NCBI GenBank assembly: GCA_038405045.1
Contig: JBBZIV010000001.1
Coordinates: 744,001-808,000, forward strand
Length of the DNA stretch: 64,000 nt
DNA from: Sporobacter sp038405045
GTDB taxonomy: Bacteria > Bacillota > Clostridia > Oscillospirales > Oscillospiraceae
Direction: 5' to 3'
Shown: piece after piece, positions 7,499 to 16,048 of the stretch
How positions within the stretch are numbered: position 1 is the first letter of the stretch
How the letters are laid out: each line of letters begins with the position of its first letter
Made by a program: the position numbers and the translations under genes
The notes under the pieces: generated by a model
The model's input: the letters and a program-made list of their open reading frames with translations, nothing else
Databases searched by the model: none
What the model was told of the DNA's origin: nothing

Positions 7499-9745
7499 TT
7501 ACAGGTCATAAGGGTCGGCGTCCGCGTAAACGTGAACCCCGCGAAACGCTTTATCGGCGGCAAATTGCCGAATAACGTGGGCAACTGTGTCACGCAGTTG
7601 CCGCGATGTCCGAAGGCTTAATAAAATCCGGTATCGGTATCTGTTGTTCACACGCATAACGGCGGCGGGTACAGGGCCCATCACGCGCACGTCTTCTCCC
7701 GCCAGATAGTTTAACAGCGTCGACTTCAGCGTGACACAGCCGCGCAGGACGGTTGTCTCGTCGGTACCGGAGGCCGTCAGCATGATGATGTCACTGAAAG
7801 GCGGGCTGCCGGCCAGCTGCCGCAGCGCCAGCTCGCGGGCATAGAAACCGTTATAATCCTGACGCGCGGCAAGGCGGATCACGTCGTTCGTCGGCGTCAG
7901 CGTTTGAATAACGGCTCGGCCGGGCTTGCTGCCGCGCCCGGAGCGCCCCACAACTTGTGTGATGAGCGAAAAGGTGCGTTCGTGCGCTCTGAAATCATTG
8001 ATATAGAGCATTTGATCGGCTGAGAGGACACCGACAAGCGTAACATTTTCGAAGTCAAGACCCTTGGCCACCATCTGCGTGCCAAGCAAAATCGGTATGC
8101 GTTTTTCGCGAAAACGCGTTAGATGCTCTTCATGTGTACGCGCCAGCGTCACAGTGTCCGTATCCATGCGGATGATTCCGACGCCGGGAAAAAGCGCGTT
8201 GAGCTCTGTCTCCGCCTTTTGCGTCCCCGCGCCGGTATAGCGGAGCTTGCCGCCGCATTCAGGGCAGTCGCCGCGCGACGGCTCGGAGTAACCGCAGTAA
8301 TGACACATCAAGCGCCCGTTTGCCGAGTGGTATGTGAGCGACACGCTGCAGCGTTGGCATGTAAACGTATAGCCGCAGGCAGGGCACGCCACAAGCGGCG
8401 TATCGCCGCGCCTGTTGAGAAACAAAATACTTTGCTCGCCACGGTCGATATTCGATGCCAGCTCCCGGCGCAAAACCGCCCCGATGATCCCGCCGTTGCC
8501 GTTTTTAAGCTCTTCTTTCATATCGGCAATGATAACGGGCGGCAGATCACCGTCGTTAAAGCGCGTTTCAAGGCGATAAAGCGTATATTTGCCCGCTTCG
8601 GCGCTGTACATCGACTCGACAGACGGCGTTGCCGAGCCAAGCACAAGCAATGCCCCCGCACTGACGCAGCGGTACTTGGCAACGTCGCGCGCGTGATAGC
8701 GCGGTATGTTTTCCGATTTGTACGTGTGCTCATGCTCCTCGTCAATAATGAGAAGGCCAAGGTCCTTGACGGGCGCGAAAACGGCCGAACGCGTACCGAT
8801 GACGACACGTGCCGAACCGGCTTTAATCCGCTTCCACTCGTCAAACCGTTCGCCGAGACTCAAAGCCGAGTGGAGCACGGCGACACGGTCTCCGAAATAC
8901 GCCGTAAAGGTCGAAAGCAATTGCGGCGTGAGCGCAATCTCCGGAACAAGAATGACGGCGCTGCGGCCAGCTTCAAGCGTTTTTTCGATCAGCATTAAAT
9001 AGACGGCTGTTTTACCGCTGCCGGTCACGCCATGTAAAAGCGCCGCTTGCGGCGTTGCCTCAAAAAGCTGCTGAACGAGCCCGTCGAAAACACGCTGTTG
9101 CGCGTGATTGAGCGTAATCGGATCCCCGGTGACCGTCTTGACGGCCGGACGGCGCAGGACAATGTGCTCTTCCGTTACGACAGCGCCAGATGTTATAAGC
9201 GCCTTGATGCTGGAGCGTGACGCGCCCGTAAAATACAAAAGCTCCGGCACGGAGACAGCGCCGAGCTGGGCAAGCAGCTCCAGAATCGTCGCCTGCTGGC
9301 GCGCGCGCGCACGCTTTTGACCGGCCAGACAGAGCGCCTCCTCCGCCGGTATGGCAAGCGAAACAAGCGTCACTGTCTTGTCGCCGCTGCGCAAAACGCC
9401 GTCCTTCAGCCACATCCCAGCCGGCAGCATCGCCTTTGCCGCGTCATAAACAGTACAAAAAAAACGGTCGCTCATCCACAAAGCCAGCTTTAAAAGCGCA
9501 TGACTTAAGACAGGAGAAGCATCGACACACGATTCAATTGCTTTAAGCGCTCTTTCGCCGCTTCCGGCCGTTACCGATAAAACGAGCGCCTCTGTTTTGC
9601 GGTTGCCTTTCCCGAACGGGACGCAGACACGGACGCCCGGTACGACCGTATCGGCAAGGTGCGCCGGAATTTTATAGTCATACGGCCTGTCGATATGGTA
9701 CGTGCCGACAGCGACGGCCAGCTTCGCAACCGAAAAGTTTTCCAC
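7499..9745 (-). CDS. priA: Primosomal replication-restart helicase PriA
   Basis: PriA is a superfamily 2 DNA helicase that reloads the replicative helicase at stalled forks. After the N-terminal 3'-DNA-binding domain (ending near residue 105) come Walker A GVTGSGKT, Walker B with DEEHEHTYKSE, and a zinc module with eight cysteines running from CPACGYTFTCQRC to GDCPECGG. Later helicase motifs include LGTQMVAKGLDF and QVVGRSGRG. I chose the GTG at 9745 because AAGGGAG lies about 9 nt upstream; an ATG at 9766 would add seven residues but has no clear ribosome site. The product is about 748 residues, a normal length. Confidence 0.95.
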   Translation of the reverse strand: MENFSVAKLAVAVGTYHIDRPYDYKIPAHLADTVVPGVRVCVPFGKGNRKTEALVLSVTAGSGERALKAIESCVDASPVLSHALLKLALWMSDRFFCTVYDAAKAMLPAGMWLKDGVLRSGDKTVTLVSLAIPAEEALCLAGQKRARARQQATILELLAQLGAVSVPELLYFTGASRSSIKALITSGAVVTEEHIVLRRPAVKTVTGDPITLNHAQQRVFDGLVQQLFEATPQAALLHGVTGSGKTAVYLMLIEKTLEAGRSAVILVPEIALTPQLLSTFTAYFGDRVAVLHSALSLGERFDEWKRIKAGSARVVIGTRSAVFAPVKDLGLLIIDEEHEHTYKSENIPRYHARDVAKYRCVSAGALLVLGSATPSVESMYSAEAGKYTLYRLETRFNDGDLPPVIIADMKEELKNGNGGIIGAVLRRELASNIDRGEQSILFLNRRGDTPLVACPACGYTFTCQRCSVSLTYHSANGRLMCHYCGYSEPSRGDCPECGGKLRYTGAGTQKAETELNALFPGVGIIRMDTDTVTLARTHEEHLTRFREKRIPILLGTQMVAKGLDFENVTLVGVLSADQMLYINDFRAHERTFSLITQVVGRSGRGSKPGRAVIQTLTPTNDVIRLAARQDYNGFYARELALRQLAGSPPFSDIIMLTASGTDETTVLRGCVTLKSTLLNYLAGEDVRVMGPVPAAVMRVNNRYRYRILLSLRTSRQLRDTVAHVIRQFAADKAFRGVHVYADADPYDL

Positions 9746-9783
9746 AGCGGGAAGCTCCCTTCCCATGTTATGAGCGTTCCACG

Positions 9784-9984
9784 TCAGCAGATTTTTTCAT
9801 AGTTAACGCGCACATCGCCATTGGCAATTTCCGAAATCGCACTGGAGACCGGCTTTTTCGTCAGCGGCTCCCCTGTTTCCTCACTTTTGATGGCAATTTC
9901 GCGCGCCCGCTGGGCGATCACGTTAACGAGCATGTATCGGCTGTTTACCTTTTCGAGAAGGTCTGATAAAGACGGATATAACAT
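9784..9984 (-). CDS. rpoZ: RNA polymerase omega subunit
   Basis: Omega is a small core RNA polymerase subunit that chaperones beta-prime. The 66-residue product begins MLYPSLSDLLEKVNSRYMLV and carries the family core VIAQRAREI. GGGAG about 9 nt before the ATG at 9984 supports this start over a longer frame opening at 10005. It lies between gmk and priA, the usual order. No coaBC gene separates rpoZ from priA here, unlike many Firmicutes. Confidence 0.93.
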   Translation of the reverse strand: MLYPSLSDLLEKVNSRYMLVNVIAQRAREIAIKSEETGEPLTKKPVSSAISEIANGDVRVNYEKIC

Positions 9985-10038
9985 AAAAAAGCACTCCCAT
10001 ATCATAGCGGGTGCCTCTCGGCTGCCCGCTGTAGTCTA

Positions 10039-10611
10039 TTAATCTGTCGTACTGTCCATGATATGCAGGATCTCACGCGAGGCCGTTTCAACGGTATCGT
10101 TGACGACAACATAGTCGTAGCCGTCCTTTTCCAAAAGCTCCGACCGCGCGCGCAAAAGCCGCCCAGCAAGCTTCTCTTCATCGTCGGTACCGCGCGACCG
10201 GAGACGGCGCTCAAGCTCTTCCATACTCGGCGGCACGATAAAAATCGTCACAGCCTCCGGCATGGCCGCTTTGACCTGCTTGCAGCCGACGACATCAATG
10301 TCGAGGATGACGTCTTCCCCGGCGGCCAGATGGTCTAGAACCGCCTTTTTCGGCGTGCCGTAATAGCTGCCGACGTATTCGGCGTATTCCAGAAAGTCAC
10401 CGGTGCGGATGCAGTCTTCAAACGCTTCACGCGTTAAAAAGCGGTAGGAAATGCCGTCTGCCTCGCCCTGTCGCGGCGGCCGCGTTGTGGCCGAAACGGA
10501 AAAAACAAGCTCCTGATTCATCTGCATCAGCCGCGCGATGACAGTGCTTTTTCCCGTGCCGGACGGCGCTGAAATGATAAATAGGCGACCGCGCCGCTTA
10601 TTCCGCATCAT
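10039..10611 (-). CDS. gmk: Guanylate kinase
   Basis: Gmk phosphorylates GMP to GDP with ATP. The P-loop APSGTGKST lies close to the start, followed by the GMP-binding block SYYGTPK and the lid segment RLRSRGTDDEEKLAGRL. The start is one of two adjacent ATGs at 10611 or 10608, behind GGAGGAGG that lies inside the end of remA. A longer open frame upstream to 10749 is only the shadow of remA. The product of about 190 residues is normal. Neighbours remA and rpoZ match the conserved yicC-remA-gmk-rpoZ order. Confidence 0.95.
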   Translation of the reverse strand: MMRNKRRGRLFIISAPSGTGKSTVIARLMQMNQELVFSVSATTRPPRQGEADGISYRFLTREAFEDCIRTGDFLEYAEYVGSYYGTPKKAVLDHLAAGEDVILDIDVVGCKQVKAAMPEAVTIFIVPPSMEELERRLRSRGTDDEEKLAGRLLRARSELLEKDGYDYVVVNDTVETASREILHIMDSTTD

Positions 10612-10873
10612 CGTCCTCCTCCGGCGCTTCCGGCTCACCCTTGACCGTGAGGCGACCGGCGACCGTCTCCGGCTGGATAGCCGATAAAATGATGAAGCCG
10701 CAGTCTGTGATGATAACGGCACGCGTTCGGCGGCCATAGGTTGCGTCAATCAGCTGGCCTTTTTCGCGCGCGTCGGAAATGATGCGCTTAATGGGGGCCG
10801 ATTCCGGGCTGACAATGGCAATGAGCCGCCCCGCTGAGACCATGTTGCCAAATCCGATGTTAATAAGCTTCAA
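10598..10873 (-). CDS. remA: RemA/DUF370 extracellular-matrix regulator
   Basis: RemA is a small DNA-binding activator of matrix and osmoprotection genes in Bacillus; its role in Clostridia is less studied. The start is a TTG at 10873 with GAGGTG about 6 nt upstream, giving 91 residues that begin MKLINIGFGNMVSAGRLIAI, the family signature, then SPESAPIKRII and an RTRAVIITD segment. The open frame upstream of this TTG only mirrors yicC. The acidic tail PEAPEEDDDAE extends past the conserved domain. It begins 10 nt after yicC and overlaps gmk. Confidence 0.92.
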   Translation of the reverse strand: MKLINIGFGNMVSAGRLIAIVSPESAPIKRIISDAREKGQLIDATYGRRTRAVIITDCGFIILSAIQPETVAGRLTVKGEPEAPEEDDDAE

Positions 10874-10883
10874 CGCCGTCACC

Positions 10884-11762
10884 TCACTCGATATTTTGTG
10901 CCTGCTCACGGATTTTTTCAATTTCCGCTTTGATGTCGACGACGAGGCGAGCCATGTCGGCGTCGTTGCCCTTTGAGCCGATTGTATTGGCTTCCCTGTT
11001 AAGCTCCTGAATGAGAAAATCGAGCTTTCGACCGACGGGCTCGCGCGCTAAAAGCATGGACCGGAGCTGACCGATGTGGCTTTTCAGACGGACCGTCTCC
11101 TCTGAAACCGCGACGCGATCGGCAAAGATAGCCGCTTCCGTCAATATGCGGTTTTCATCGATATTTGATGACTGCAAAACCTCGTTCATTTTCGTCAATA
11201 GACGTGCTCTGTAATCGGCGACCGTCTTCGGGGAAAGCTCTTCGGCCTTTAGCGTCAGGCGCTCAATCTCATTGAGGCGCTCGGCGATATCGGACGCCAT
11301 ATTTTCGCCCTCGCGGGCGCGCATTTTGTCAAAGTCTGAAAGCGCCGAGGCTAAAACGGCGGCGATATCGCGCGCGAGCACGTCGGCGTCGGCTTCATTC
11401 TTTTCAAGGAGCAAAACGTCCGGAAAGCGCGTAAAATCGGCGGCCGTTATGGTGTCGGAAAAACCATACGTTTCAGAGAGCGTTTTTAAAGCAGCGGCGT
11501 ACGCGTCGGCAACCGGCTTGTTGACCGAAATCGTCACCATATTGGCACGAGATGAATCAATCGTCACGAAAACGTCAACCTTCCCGCGGGAAATGCTTTT
11601 CGTCACAAGCGCTTTGAGCGTCTCCTCCGCCGCGCTGTAAACGCGCGGCATACGGATGGTGCAGTCCATATATCTGTTATTAACGCTTTTGAGCTCCACC
11701 GTAATGTCGATATCACCGGAGGCACCATTGGCACAGCCGTAGCCTGTCATACTTTTGATCAT
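10884..11762 (-). CDS. yicC: YicC-family endoribonuclease/stress protein
   Basis: YicC proteins are conserved in bacteria; the E. coli member has been described as an endoribonuclease affecting small RNA decay. The 292-residue product begins MIKSMTGYG and ends with the DUF1732 block, including RKLDFLIQELNREANTIGSK and a final helix. Both conserved halves are complete. It begins 3 nt after the upstream membrane protein with AGGTGACTT before the ATG. The yicC-remA-gmk order is the standard Firmicutes arrangement. Confidence 0.92.
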   Translation of the reverse strand: MIKSMTGYGCANGASGDIDITVELKSVNNRYMDCTIRMPRVYSAAEETLKALVTKSISRGKVDVFVTIDSSRANMVTISVNKPVADAYAAALKTLSETYGFSDTITAADFTRFPDVLLLEKNEADADVLARDIAAVLASALSDFDKMRAREGENMASDIAERLNEIERLTLKAEELSPKTVADYRARLLTKMNEVLQSSNIDENRILTEAAIFADRVAVSEETVRLKSHIGQLRSMLLAREPVGRKLDFLIQELNREANTIGSKGNDADMARLVVDIKAEIEKIREQAQNIE

Positions 11763-11765
11763 AAG

Positions 11766-12293
11766 TCACCTGTCACTGTTATTTTTTCGAATATTGCGCG
11801 AAATACGGACGATATAAAACCCAATTAGACGGCGCAGCCCGATGTCAAAAACGACAAAAACAGCACTTCCTGCGAGATAGGCAAGATAAACGGGCAAGGA
11901 AGTCAGAAAACGGTCATAAACAAGTGCTTTGAAAAGAAAAAGAACAACCGTCAGCACCGCGTTGAAAACAAGGAGTTTGACCGCCCAGCCCAGCCATACC
12001 GGCTTGAGGCGCTCTGCCAGGCTTTTTAAGACTGGATAATAGCCGAAAAAAAGCGCGTATAAAAGAACCGCCGCCTTATCCGGCACGAAAAGCGCCGCTA
12101 AGCCCGTACTGACAAGATAGACGAAAACACCCGCTTTCATTCCGCCTTCAATAACGGCAGCCACGCCAAATAGAGACGCGGCAGCAATCATGCCGAGCTG
12201 TCCCGTCGGCAGAATGTTTGCCAGATACAGAAATACAAGCGTCAGGGCCGACATAACGGCCGTCACCGTCACGGTGCGCGCGCTGCCTCTCAT
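11766..12293 (-). CDS. Multipass membrane protein of unknown function
   Basis: I do not recognise a characterised function. From the ATG at 12293 the product has about 175 residues and some five hydrophobic segments (TAVMSALTLVFLYLANILP, MIAAASLFGVAAVIEGG, VFVYLVSTGLAALFV, LLVFNAVLTVVLFLF, VYLAYLAGSAVFVVFDIGL) and a basic C-terminus (RISRNIRKNN). The overall look is that of small ECF-transporter S-component-like proteins, which is only a resemblance. A GTG 21 nt later is an alternative start. It is packed between a J-domain gene (4 nt) and yicC (3 nt). Confidence 0.7.
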   Translation of the reverse strand: MRGSARTVTVTAVMSALTLVFLYLANILPTGQLGMIAAASLFGVAAVIEGGMKAGVFVYLVSTGLAALFVPDKAAVLLYALFFGYYPVLKSLAERLKPVWLGWAVKLLVFNAVLTVVLFLFKALVYDRFLTSLPVYLAYLAGSAVFVVFDIGLRRLIGFYIVRISRNIRKNNSDR

Positions 12294-12297
12294 TCCC

Positions 12298-12900
12298 TTA
12301 ACAATGGCAGCACATATCGGCACAGAGGAGCGCCGTGCAGATATCACACGCGCTGCACCCACCGGCCGGTGCGCCATACTGATAGCCAAACGGGCTGTAC
12401 CCTGTCCCGGCGCGGCTCATGAAGTTGAGCGCCTGTACATATTCCTGATTGCCCGGCTCCATAGAAACGGCCGTCTGGTAATACTGCATTGCGTCATCCA
12501 GCCAGCCCTTGCGGTAACAGACGCTGCCCATGAGAAAATGCCATTCGGCGCTTCGTGACGAGGAGGCGTTTAAAAGCTCCTCTGCCTGAGCGATATTCCC
12601 GGCGTTAATCGCCATGCGGACTTTCGTAAACTCGGGGCTTGACCCCGTCGAGCCGGTATAAGCGCCCCCGCCGTATCCGCCGCGGCCCGCGCCGGAGCCG
12701 CCGTATCCGCCGGTCCGGCCTTTTGTGACCGCATCATACGCCTCGTTAATTTCCTTCATTTTTTCCTGTGCCAGATCAGCAAGTGGGTTGTTGTGATAAT
12801 TATCCGGATGGTATTTTCGAACAAGCTCGCGGTAGGCTTTTTTTATCTCGTCGTCCGAAGCGTTTGGCGCAACGCCGAGGACGCTGTATGGATCATTCAT
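12298..12900 (-). CDS. J-domain protein with TPR-like region and cysteine tail
   Basis: Residues 1-65 are a DnaJ domain: DPYSVLGVAPNASDDEIKKA, then the HPD motif in RKYHPDNYHN, so DnaK stimulation is expected. A Gly/Tyr-rich linker follows, then helices resembling a tetratricopeptide pair (NAGNIAQAEELL; WHFLMGSVCYRKGWLDDAMQ). The last 20 residues hold eight cysteines (CSACDICTALLCADMCC), which could bind metal. The ATG at 12900 starts the J-domain; the frame further upstream is a shadow. It overlaps the DUF5685 gene by 8 nt. The client is unknown; the cysteine tail suggests a specialised partner. Confidence 0.88.
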   Translation of the reverse strand: MNDPYSVLGVAPNASDDEIKKAYRELVRKYHPDNYHNNPLADLAQEKMKEINEAYDAVTKGRTGGYGGSGAGRGGYGGGAYTGSTGSSPEFTKVRMAINAGNIAQAEELLNASSSRSAEWHFLMGSVCYRKGWLDDAMQYYQTAVSMEPGNQEYVQALNFMSRAGTGYSPFGYQYGAPAGGCSACDICTALLCADMCCHC

Positions 12901-13768
12901 GTTGTCGGCCCATTCCCTTTGATTTTGTTTCGTTGTTAATATCAAGCAGCACGCGCGAACACATGTCCGGCATGCCGAGATAGAGGATATTCTGGACGAC
13001 CAGCGTCCAAGGCCCGGGCTCCCGGAGCTCAAACGCGGCGGCGGCCAACGCACAGGAGTGTAAAAGCGTCGTCTCCAATATTTTTCTGTCGTTGTCTGAA
13101 ACCTGCCCGTCCGCCAAGGAAAAGCGGCGCGCGACGGGGTTAAACGAGCCTGATTTTAAATCTTTTTGCAAATCGTCACAGGCGTCGATGATGTATACAA
13201 AACGGCCAATGTGGTATAAAAGTTGCTCCAAGGGCTTATTCCCGCCCGGCGCCAGACCCGCCGTCAGTAAGGCAAAGCAGTCGGCGCAGGCATCGAGCGT
13301 TGCTGAGGCGTTATTCTCCAGTGCGTTGAGGCGCTTTAGCGCGGTTTGCACATGCCGTTCAAACGCCGGGTGTTTTTTGGCGGCTTTTTTGTAAGCGCCG
13401 CGGTAGGCAACGGACAGAAGCCTGTCCGGCAGCGCTTTGAAAAAAGTCTCGTCCTGCGCCGTGTCACGCAGCTTCCAATACGCCAAAATGACGCTGTACC
13501 CGGCGCAGTCGTCCAACACCGGCGACGGTGTGCAGGCTTTCTTTTTAACAAACGGACTTGCCGGGCACCGGCGCGCGCAGACCTGCATTGCCGTTTTATT
13601 GTCCCACAGCAGCATGGCAAGCAGCGTGAAATCATATGTGAGCATGAAGCGGGCCAAAAAGCCATACTGCCTGGAAAGTGCGTGGCATAAGCCGCAGTAG
13701 AGCGACTTGTACGCTTCATACGAGCGCACCTTCAATTCGTCCTTATATGGCCTTATATAACCGAACAT
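12893..13768 (-). CDS. DUF5685-family protein
   Basis: A conserved Firmicutes protein of unknown function. The start MFGYIRPYKDELKVRSYE and the CGLCHALSRQYG motif are family hallmarks, with more cysteines at ARRCPASPF, VLDDCAGYS and ACDDLQKDLKSGSFNPV. No signal peptide is seen, although a hydrophobic stretch (FMLTYDFTLLAMLLW) lies near residue 50. The DDLQKDLKSGSFNP segment recalls aspartate-rich motifs of metal-dependent enzymes, which is only a loose comparison. The next gene encodes a J-domain protein overlapping by 8 nt, so the two are probably coupled. Confidence 0.82.
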   Translation of the reverse strand: MFGYIRPYKDELKVRSYEAYKSLYCGLCHALSRQYGFLARFMLTYDFTLLAMLLWDNKTAMQVCARRCPASPFVKKKACTPSPVLDDCAGYSVILAYWKLRDTAQDETFFKALPDRLLSVAYRGAYKKAAKKHPAFERHVQTALKRLNALENNASATLDACADCFALLTAGLAPGGNKPLEQLLYHIGRFVYIIDACDDLQKDLKSGSFNPVARRFSLADGQVSDNDRKILETTLLHSCALAAAAFELREPGPWTLVVQNILYLGMPDMCSRVLLDINNETKSKGMGRQHE

Positions 13769-13773
13769 CGTTT

Positions 13774-15024
13774 TTAGGCCTTTGCGATTTTGACGGTGAT
13801 TTTATACGTGCCGATGATTCCGGTTGAAGCCCCGCCGTTCAGCGTGACCGTCACCGGGACGGTATACGTCCCCGGCACAGTGCCGACGCTGCTGAGGTCT
13901 GCCGTGACGCGAAGGTCGGCGGCTGTCACCTTGCTTAAGTCATCAGCCTTCCCGCGGAGAACGACGTCAAGGCTTTTTGTCGTCACAACGGCTGTCATCC
14001 CGCTGGGGACGTTTGATGTTTCAAATGACGATGCCGTCACGTGCTTCGTCTCGAGACCGGAGACAGTCACGGTTACTTGTGCTTGCGTGAAACCTGATAC
14101 ATTCGTTGTCCCGTCAGGAAGCGCAAGCGTCAGCGTCTGTGTTGACGATGTCAAGAAAGATGTTGTATCGATTGTGCCGAGATTTAAGGCGGTCAGGCCG
14201 CCCAGCGTTTCGGTGTCGCCCGAAAGCGTGACGGATGCCGGTGAAACGGAAAATGTTGTATTTGAATCGTCGGCACCGGCACCGAATGTGAGTGTCACCG
14301 TCAGCGGTACGGTTTTTGTGATGACAACGGGAATCCGAACGTGCGCCGTCTTTTGGCTGAGTGTGATAAAGCTGGACTCTACGGCATTGCCGCCGTCATC
14401 CATCAGCGTCAGCGGAAAGTCGCCGTCAACCGTTTTCGTCAAATCGGCGTCCGACAAATCGGCAGACGCATAACTGACCCTGTCAATATCCGCTTTTGGG
14501 CCTGAAATTGTGATTGTTGACGGCGTGACTACCGTCGTGCCAACTTCATAGCCGTCGGCCATCGCTGACGATGGCGTCGCGTGGACGGGCACATCTTTTT
14601 TATCGATGGCATCAACCGTTATTGTAATCCTGTCAACAGACCTTGCCGCTATCGCAATCGCTGACGGTTTGATGCCAGCCGGATAACCCATTGTATAGGA
14701 CAGCTCATAGACGCCTGCCGCTTTAATTCCGGAGAGGTCTACCGTTGCCGTCACGTTCGTATTCGAAAGCTGCGAGACGGTGTTGCGGCTGCCGAGGAGC
14801 TTGAGCGTCAGTATGTCGGCATCTGTTTTCGTAATCACGAGGTTTCTGCCGGCAAGCGTCTGTTGCCCGGCAAATGTTATTTTAATATCACTCACCGTCA
14901 TCGTGACATCGGGGTTATTCACATACGCGACATAGAGCCAGATCGTAACCGAAGCAAGGACGGAAAATATGATATAAAACGCCTTGCTTTCGATCATTTT
15001 GTTAAAGCGTTCTCTCACCGTCAT
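13774..15024 (-). CDS. cdaR: CdaR, YbbR-domain regulator of the c-di-AMP synthase
   Basis: CdaR is anchored in the membrane and modulates CdaA. One N-terminal membrane helix (FYIIFSVLASVTIWLYVAY, about 17-35) is followed by an extracellular part of about 380 residues made of YbbR-like beta repeats, seen as recurring segments such as VDRITITVDAIDKKDVPV and AHVRIPVVITKTVPLTV. The body is rich in Thr, Val and Ser, as expected for exported beta repeats. It overlaps cdaA at an ATGA junction, giving matched synthesis. The 416-residue length is normal. Confidence 0.92.
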   Translation of the reverse strand: MTVRERFNKMIESKAFYIIFSVLASVTIWLYVAYVNNPDVTMTVSDIKITFAGQQTLAGRNLVITKTDADILTLKLLGSRNTVSQLSNTNVTATVDLSGIKAAGVYELSYTMGYPAGIKPSAIAIAARSVDRITITVDAIDKKDVPVHATPSSAMADGYEVGTTVVTPSTITISGPKADIDRVSYASADLSDADLTKTVDGDFPLTLMDDGGNAVESSFITLSQKTAHVRIPVVITKTVPLTVTLTFGAGADDSNTTFSVSPASVTLSGDTETLGGLTALNLGTIDTTSFLTSSTQTLTLALPDGTTNVSGFTQAQVTVTVSGLETKHVTASSFETSNVPSGMTAVVTTKSLDVVLRGKADDLSKVTAADLRVTADLSSVGTVPGTYTVPVTVTLNGGASTGIIGTYKITVKIAKA

Positions 15025-15866
15025 TTTCTCACCCTCAGCTTGTCCCGGAAACGGCCGTCCGCCGGGCCGTCGTCACTTAAAAGCTCATTGCGCAAAAGCT
15101 TTTCAAACGTATCATGCGCCAGATGGCGCTTGAGCATACCGTCCACGGCGACGGAGATGGAGCCCGTCTCCTCCGAGACGATGACGACAACGGCGTCGGA
15201 CACTTCGCTCACGCCGATGCCGGAGCGGTGGCGCATGCCGAGCTCGCGGCTGATATTCGAATTTGATGACATCGGCAGCATGCAGGAGGCGGCTATTATG
15301 CGCCCGTCACGGACGATAACGGCCCCGTCATGCAGCGGCGCTTTCGGATAGAAAATGCCGCCAAGAAGCTCTGGTGAGACGACGGCGTCAAGCCGCGTGC
15401 CGGTCTTGATATAATCAATGAGCGCGATTTCGCGCTCAAAAACGATCAGTGCGCCCGTTTTCTTTTTAGACATCTCTGTGCACGCGGCAACCGTGCTTGT
15501 AATACTGGCCTCTATACTGCTCAGTTTGACGGGGTTTCCAAAAAACGATTTGAAGCGGCTGCTGCCCATTTGCTCGAGGAAGCGACGCAGCTCCGGCTGA
15601 AAGAGGATGATTAAGACAAGCGCCCCGAGCTTCATCGTCTGGCCGAGCAAAAAGTTAATGACGCTGAGGTTTAATAGGCTTGACAGCCACATAACGGCCA
15701 AAAGCAGAACGATGCCCTTGATGACGCTGGCAGAGCTTGTTTTGCGGACGACCGTGATGATCCGATAAATCAGAAAAGCGACGATTGCGATGTCCAGCAC
15801 ATCCCAAATCGTCACGGTCTGTATAAAATTCAGAGAGACACGGAGAATTTCACTCACAGAATTCAT
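15021..15866 (-). CDS. cdaA: Membrane diadenylate cyclase CdaA
   Basis: CdaA makes c-di-AMP from two ATP. After hydrophobic segments in the first 90 residues (WDVLDIAIVAFLIYRI; GIVLLLAVMWLSSLLNLSV; LGALVLIILF) comes the DAC domain with both catalytic motifs: DGA in APLHDGAVIV and RHR in GMRHRSGIGV. The ATG at 15866 has GAGGATG about 8 nt upstream and is preferred; an ATG at 15896 would add ten residues without a visible ribosome site. It opens the long minus-strand run behind a strong promoter at 15960-15988. It overlaps cdaR. glmM, its usual third partner, is not in the window. Confidence 0.95.
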   Translation of the reverse strand: MNSVSEILRVSLNFIQTVTIWDVLDIAIVAFLIYRIITVVRKTSSASVIKGIVLLLAVMWLSSLLNLSVINFLLGQTMKLGALVLIILFQPELRRFLEQMGSSRFKSFFGNPVKLSSIEASITSTVAACTEMSKKKTGALIVFEREIALIDYIKTGTRLDAVVSPELLGGIFYPKAPLHDGAVIVRDGRIIAASCMLPMSSNSNISRELGMRHRSGIGVSEVSDAVVVIVSEETGSISVAVDGMLKRHLAHDTFEKLLRNELLSDDGPADGRFRDKLRVRK

Positions 15867-15959
15867 ACCGAATACATCCTCAAACGTCATCTTCATAAAA
15901 GCCGGACGCCGACTTCACGGCCAGCCGGCGTTGTACCACCGGTTTAAGCTGCTTGTATC

Positions 15960-15988
15960 ATTATATAATAAATATGGAAAATTGGCAA
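15960..15988 (-). promoter_or_regulatory. SigA-type promoter of the cdaA run
   Basis: On the minus strand, TTGCCA (15983-15988) and TATAAT (15960-15965) are separated by 17 bp. The spacing is ideal and the -10 box is perfect. It is the only clear promoter I see ahead of the run from cdaA to rsgA. Confidence 0.8.
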
Positions 15989-16048
15989 TCTACTTATGTG
16001 TAAACAATTTGTATCAAAAGCACGAGAAAACCGTCATTTCCAATCGTC

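Noticed and set aside
8123..8998. Long plus-strand open frame (291 codons) across priA
   Set aside because: It lies wholly opposite the priA helicase domain, whose motifs are intact, and its translation is Arg/His/Ala-rich without any domain. It is an antisense shadow.
10612..10749. N-terminal extension of guanylate kinase
   Set aside because: The extra 46 residues only mirror remA in another frame, and GGAGGAGG marks the shorter start.
13790..14473. Plus-strand open frame (227 codons) across cdaR
   Set aside because: A Val/Ser/Thr-rich mirror of the Thr/Val-rich cdaR repeats; no ribosome site and no domain.
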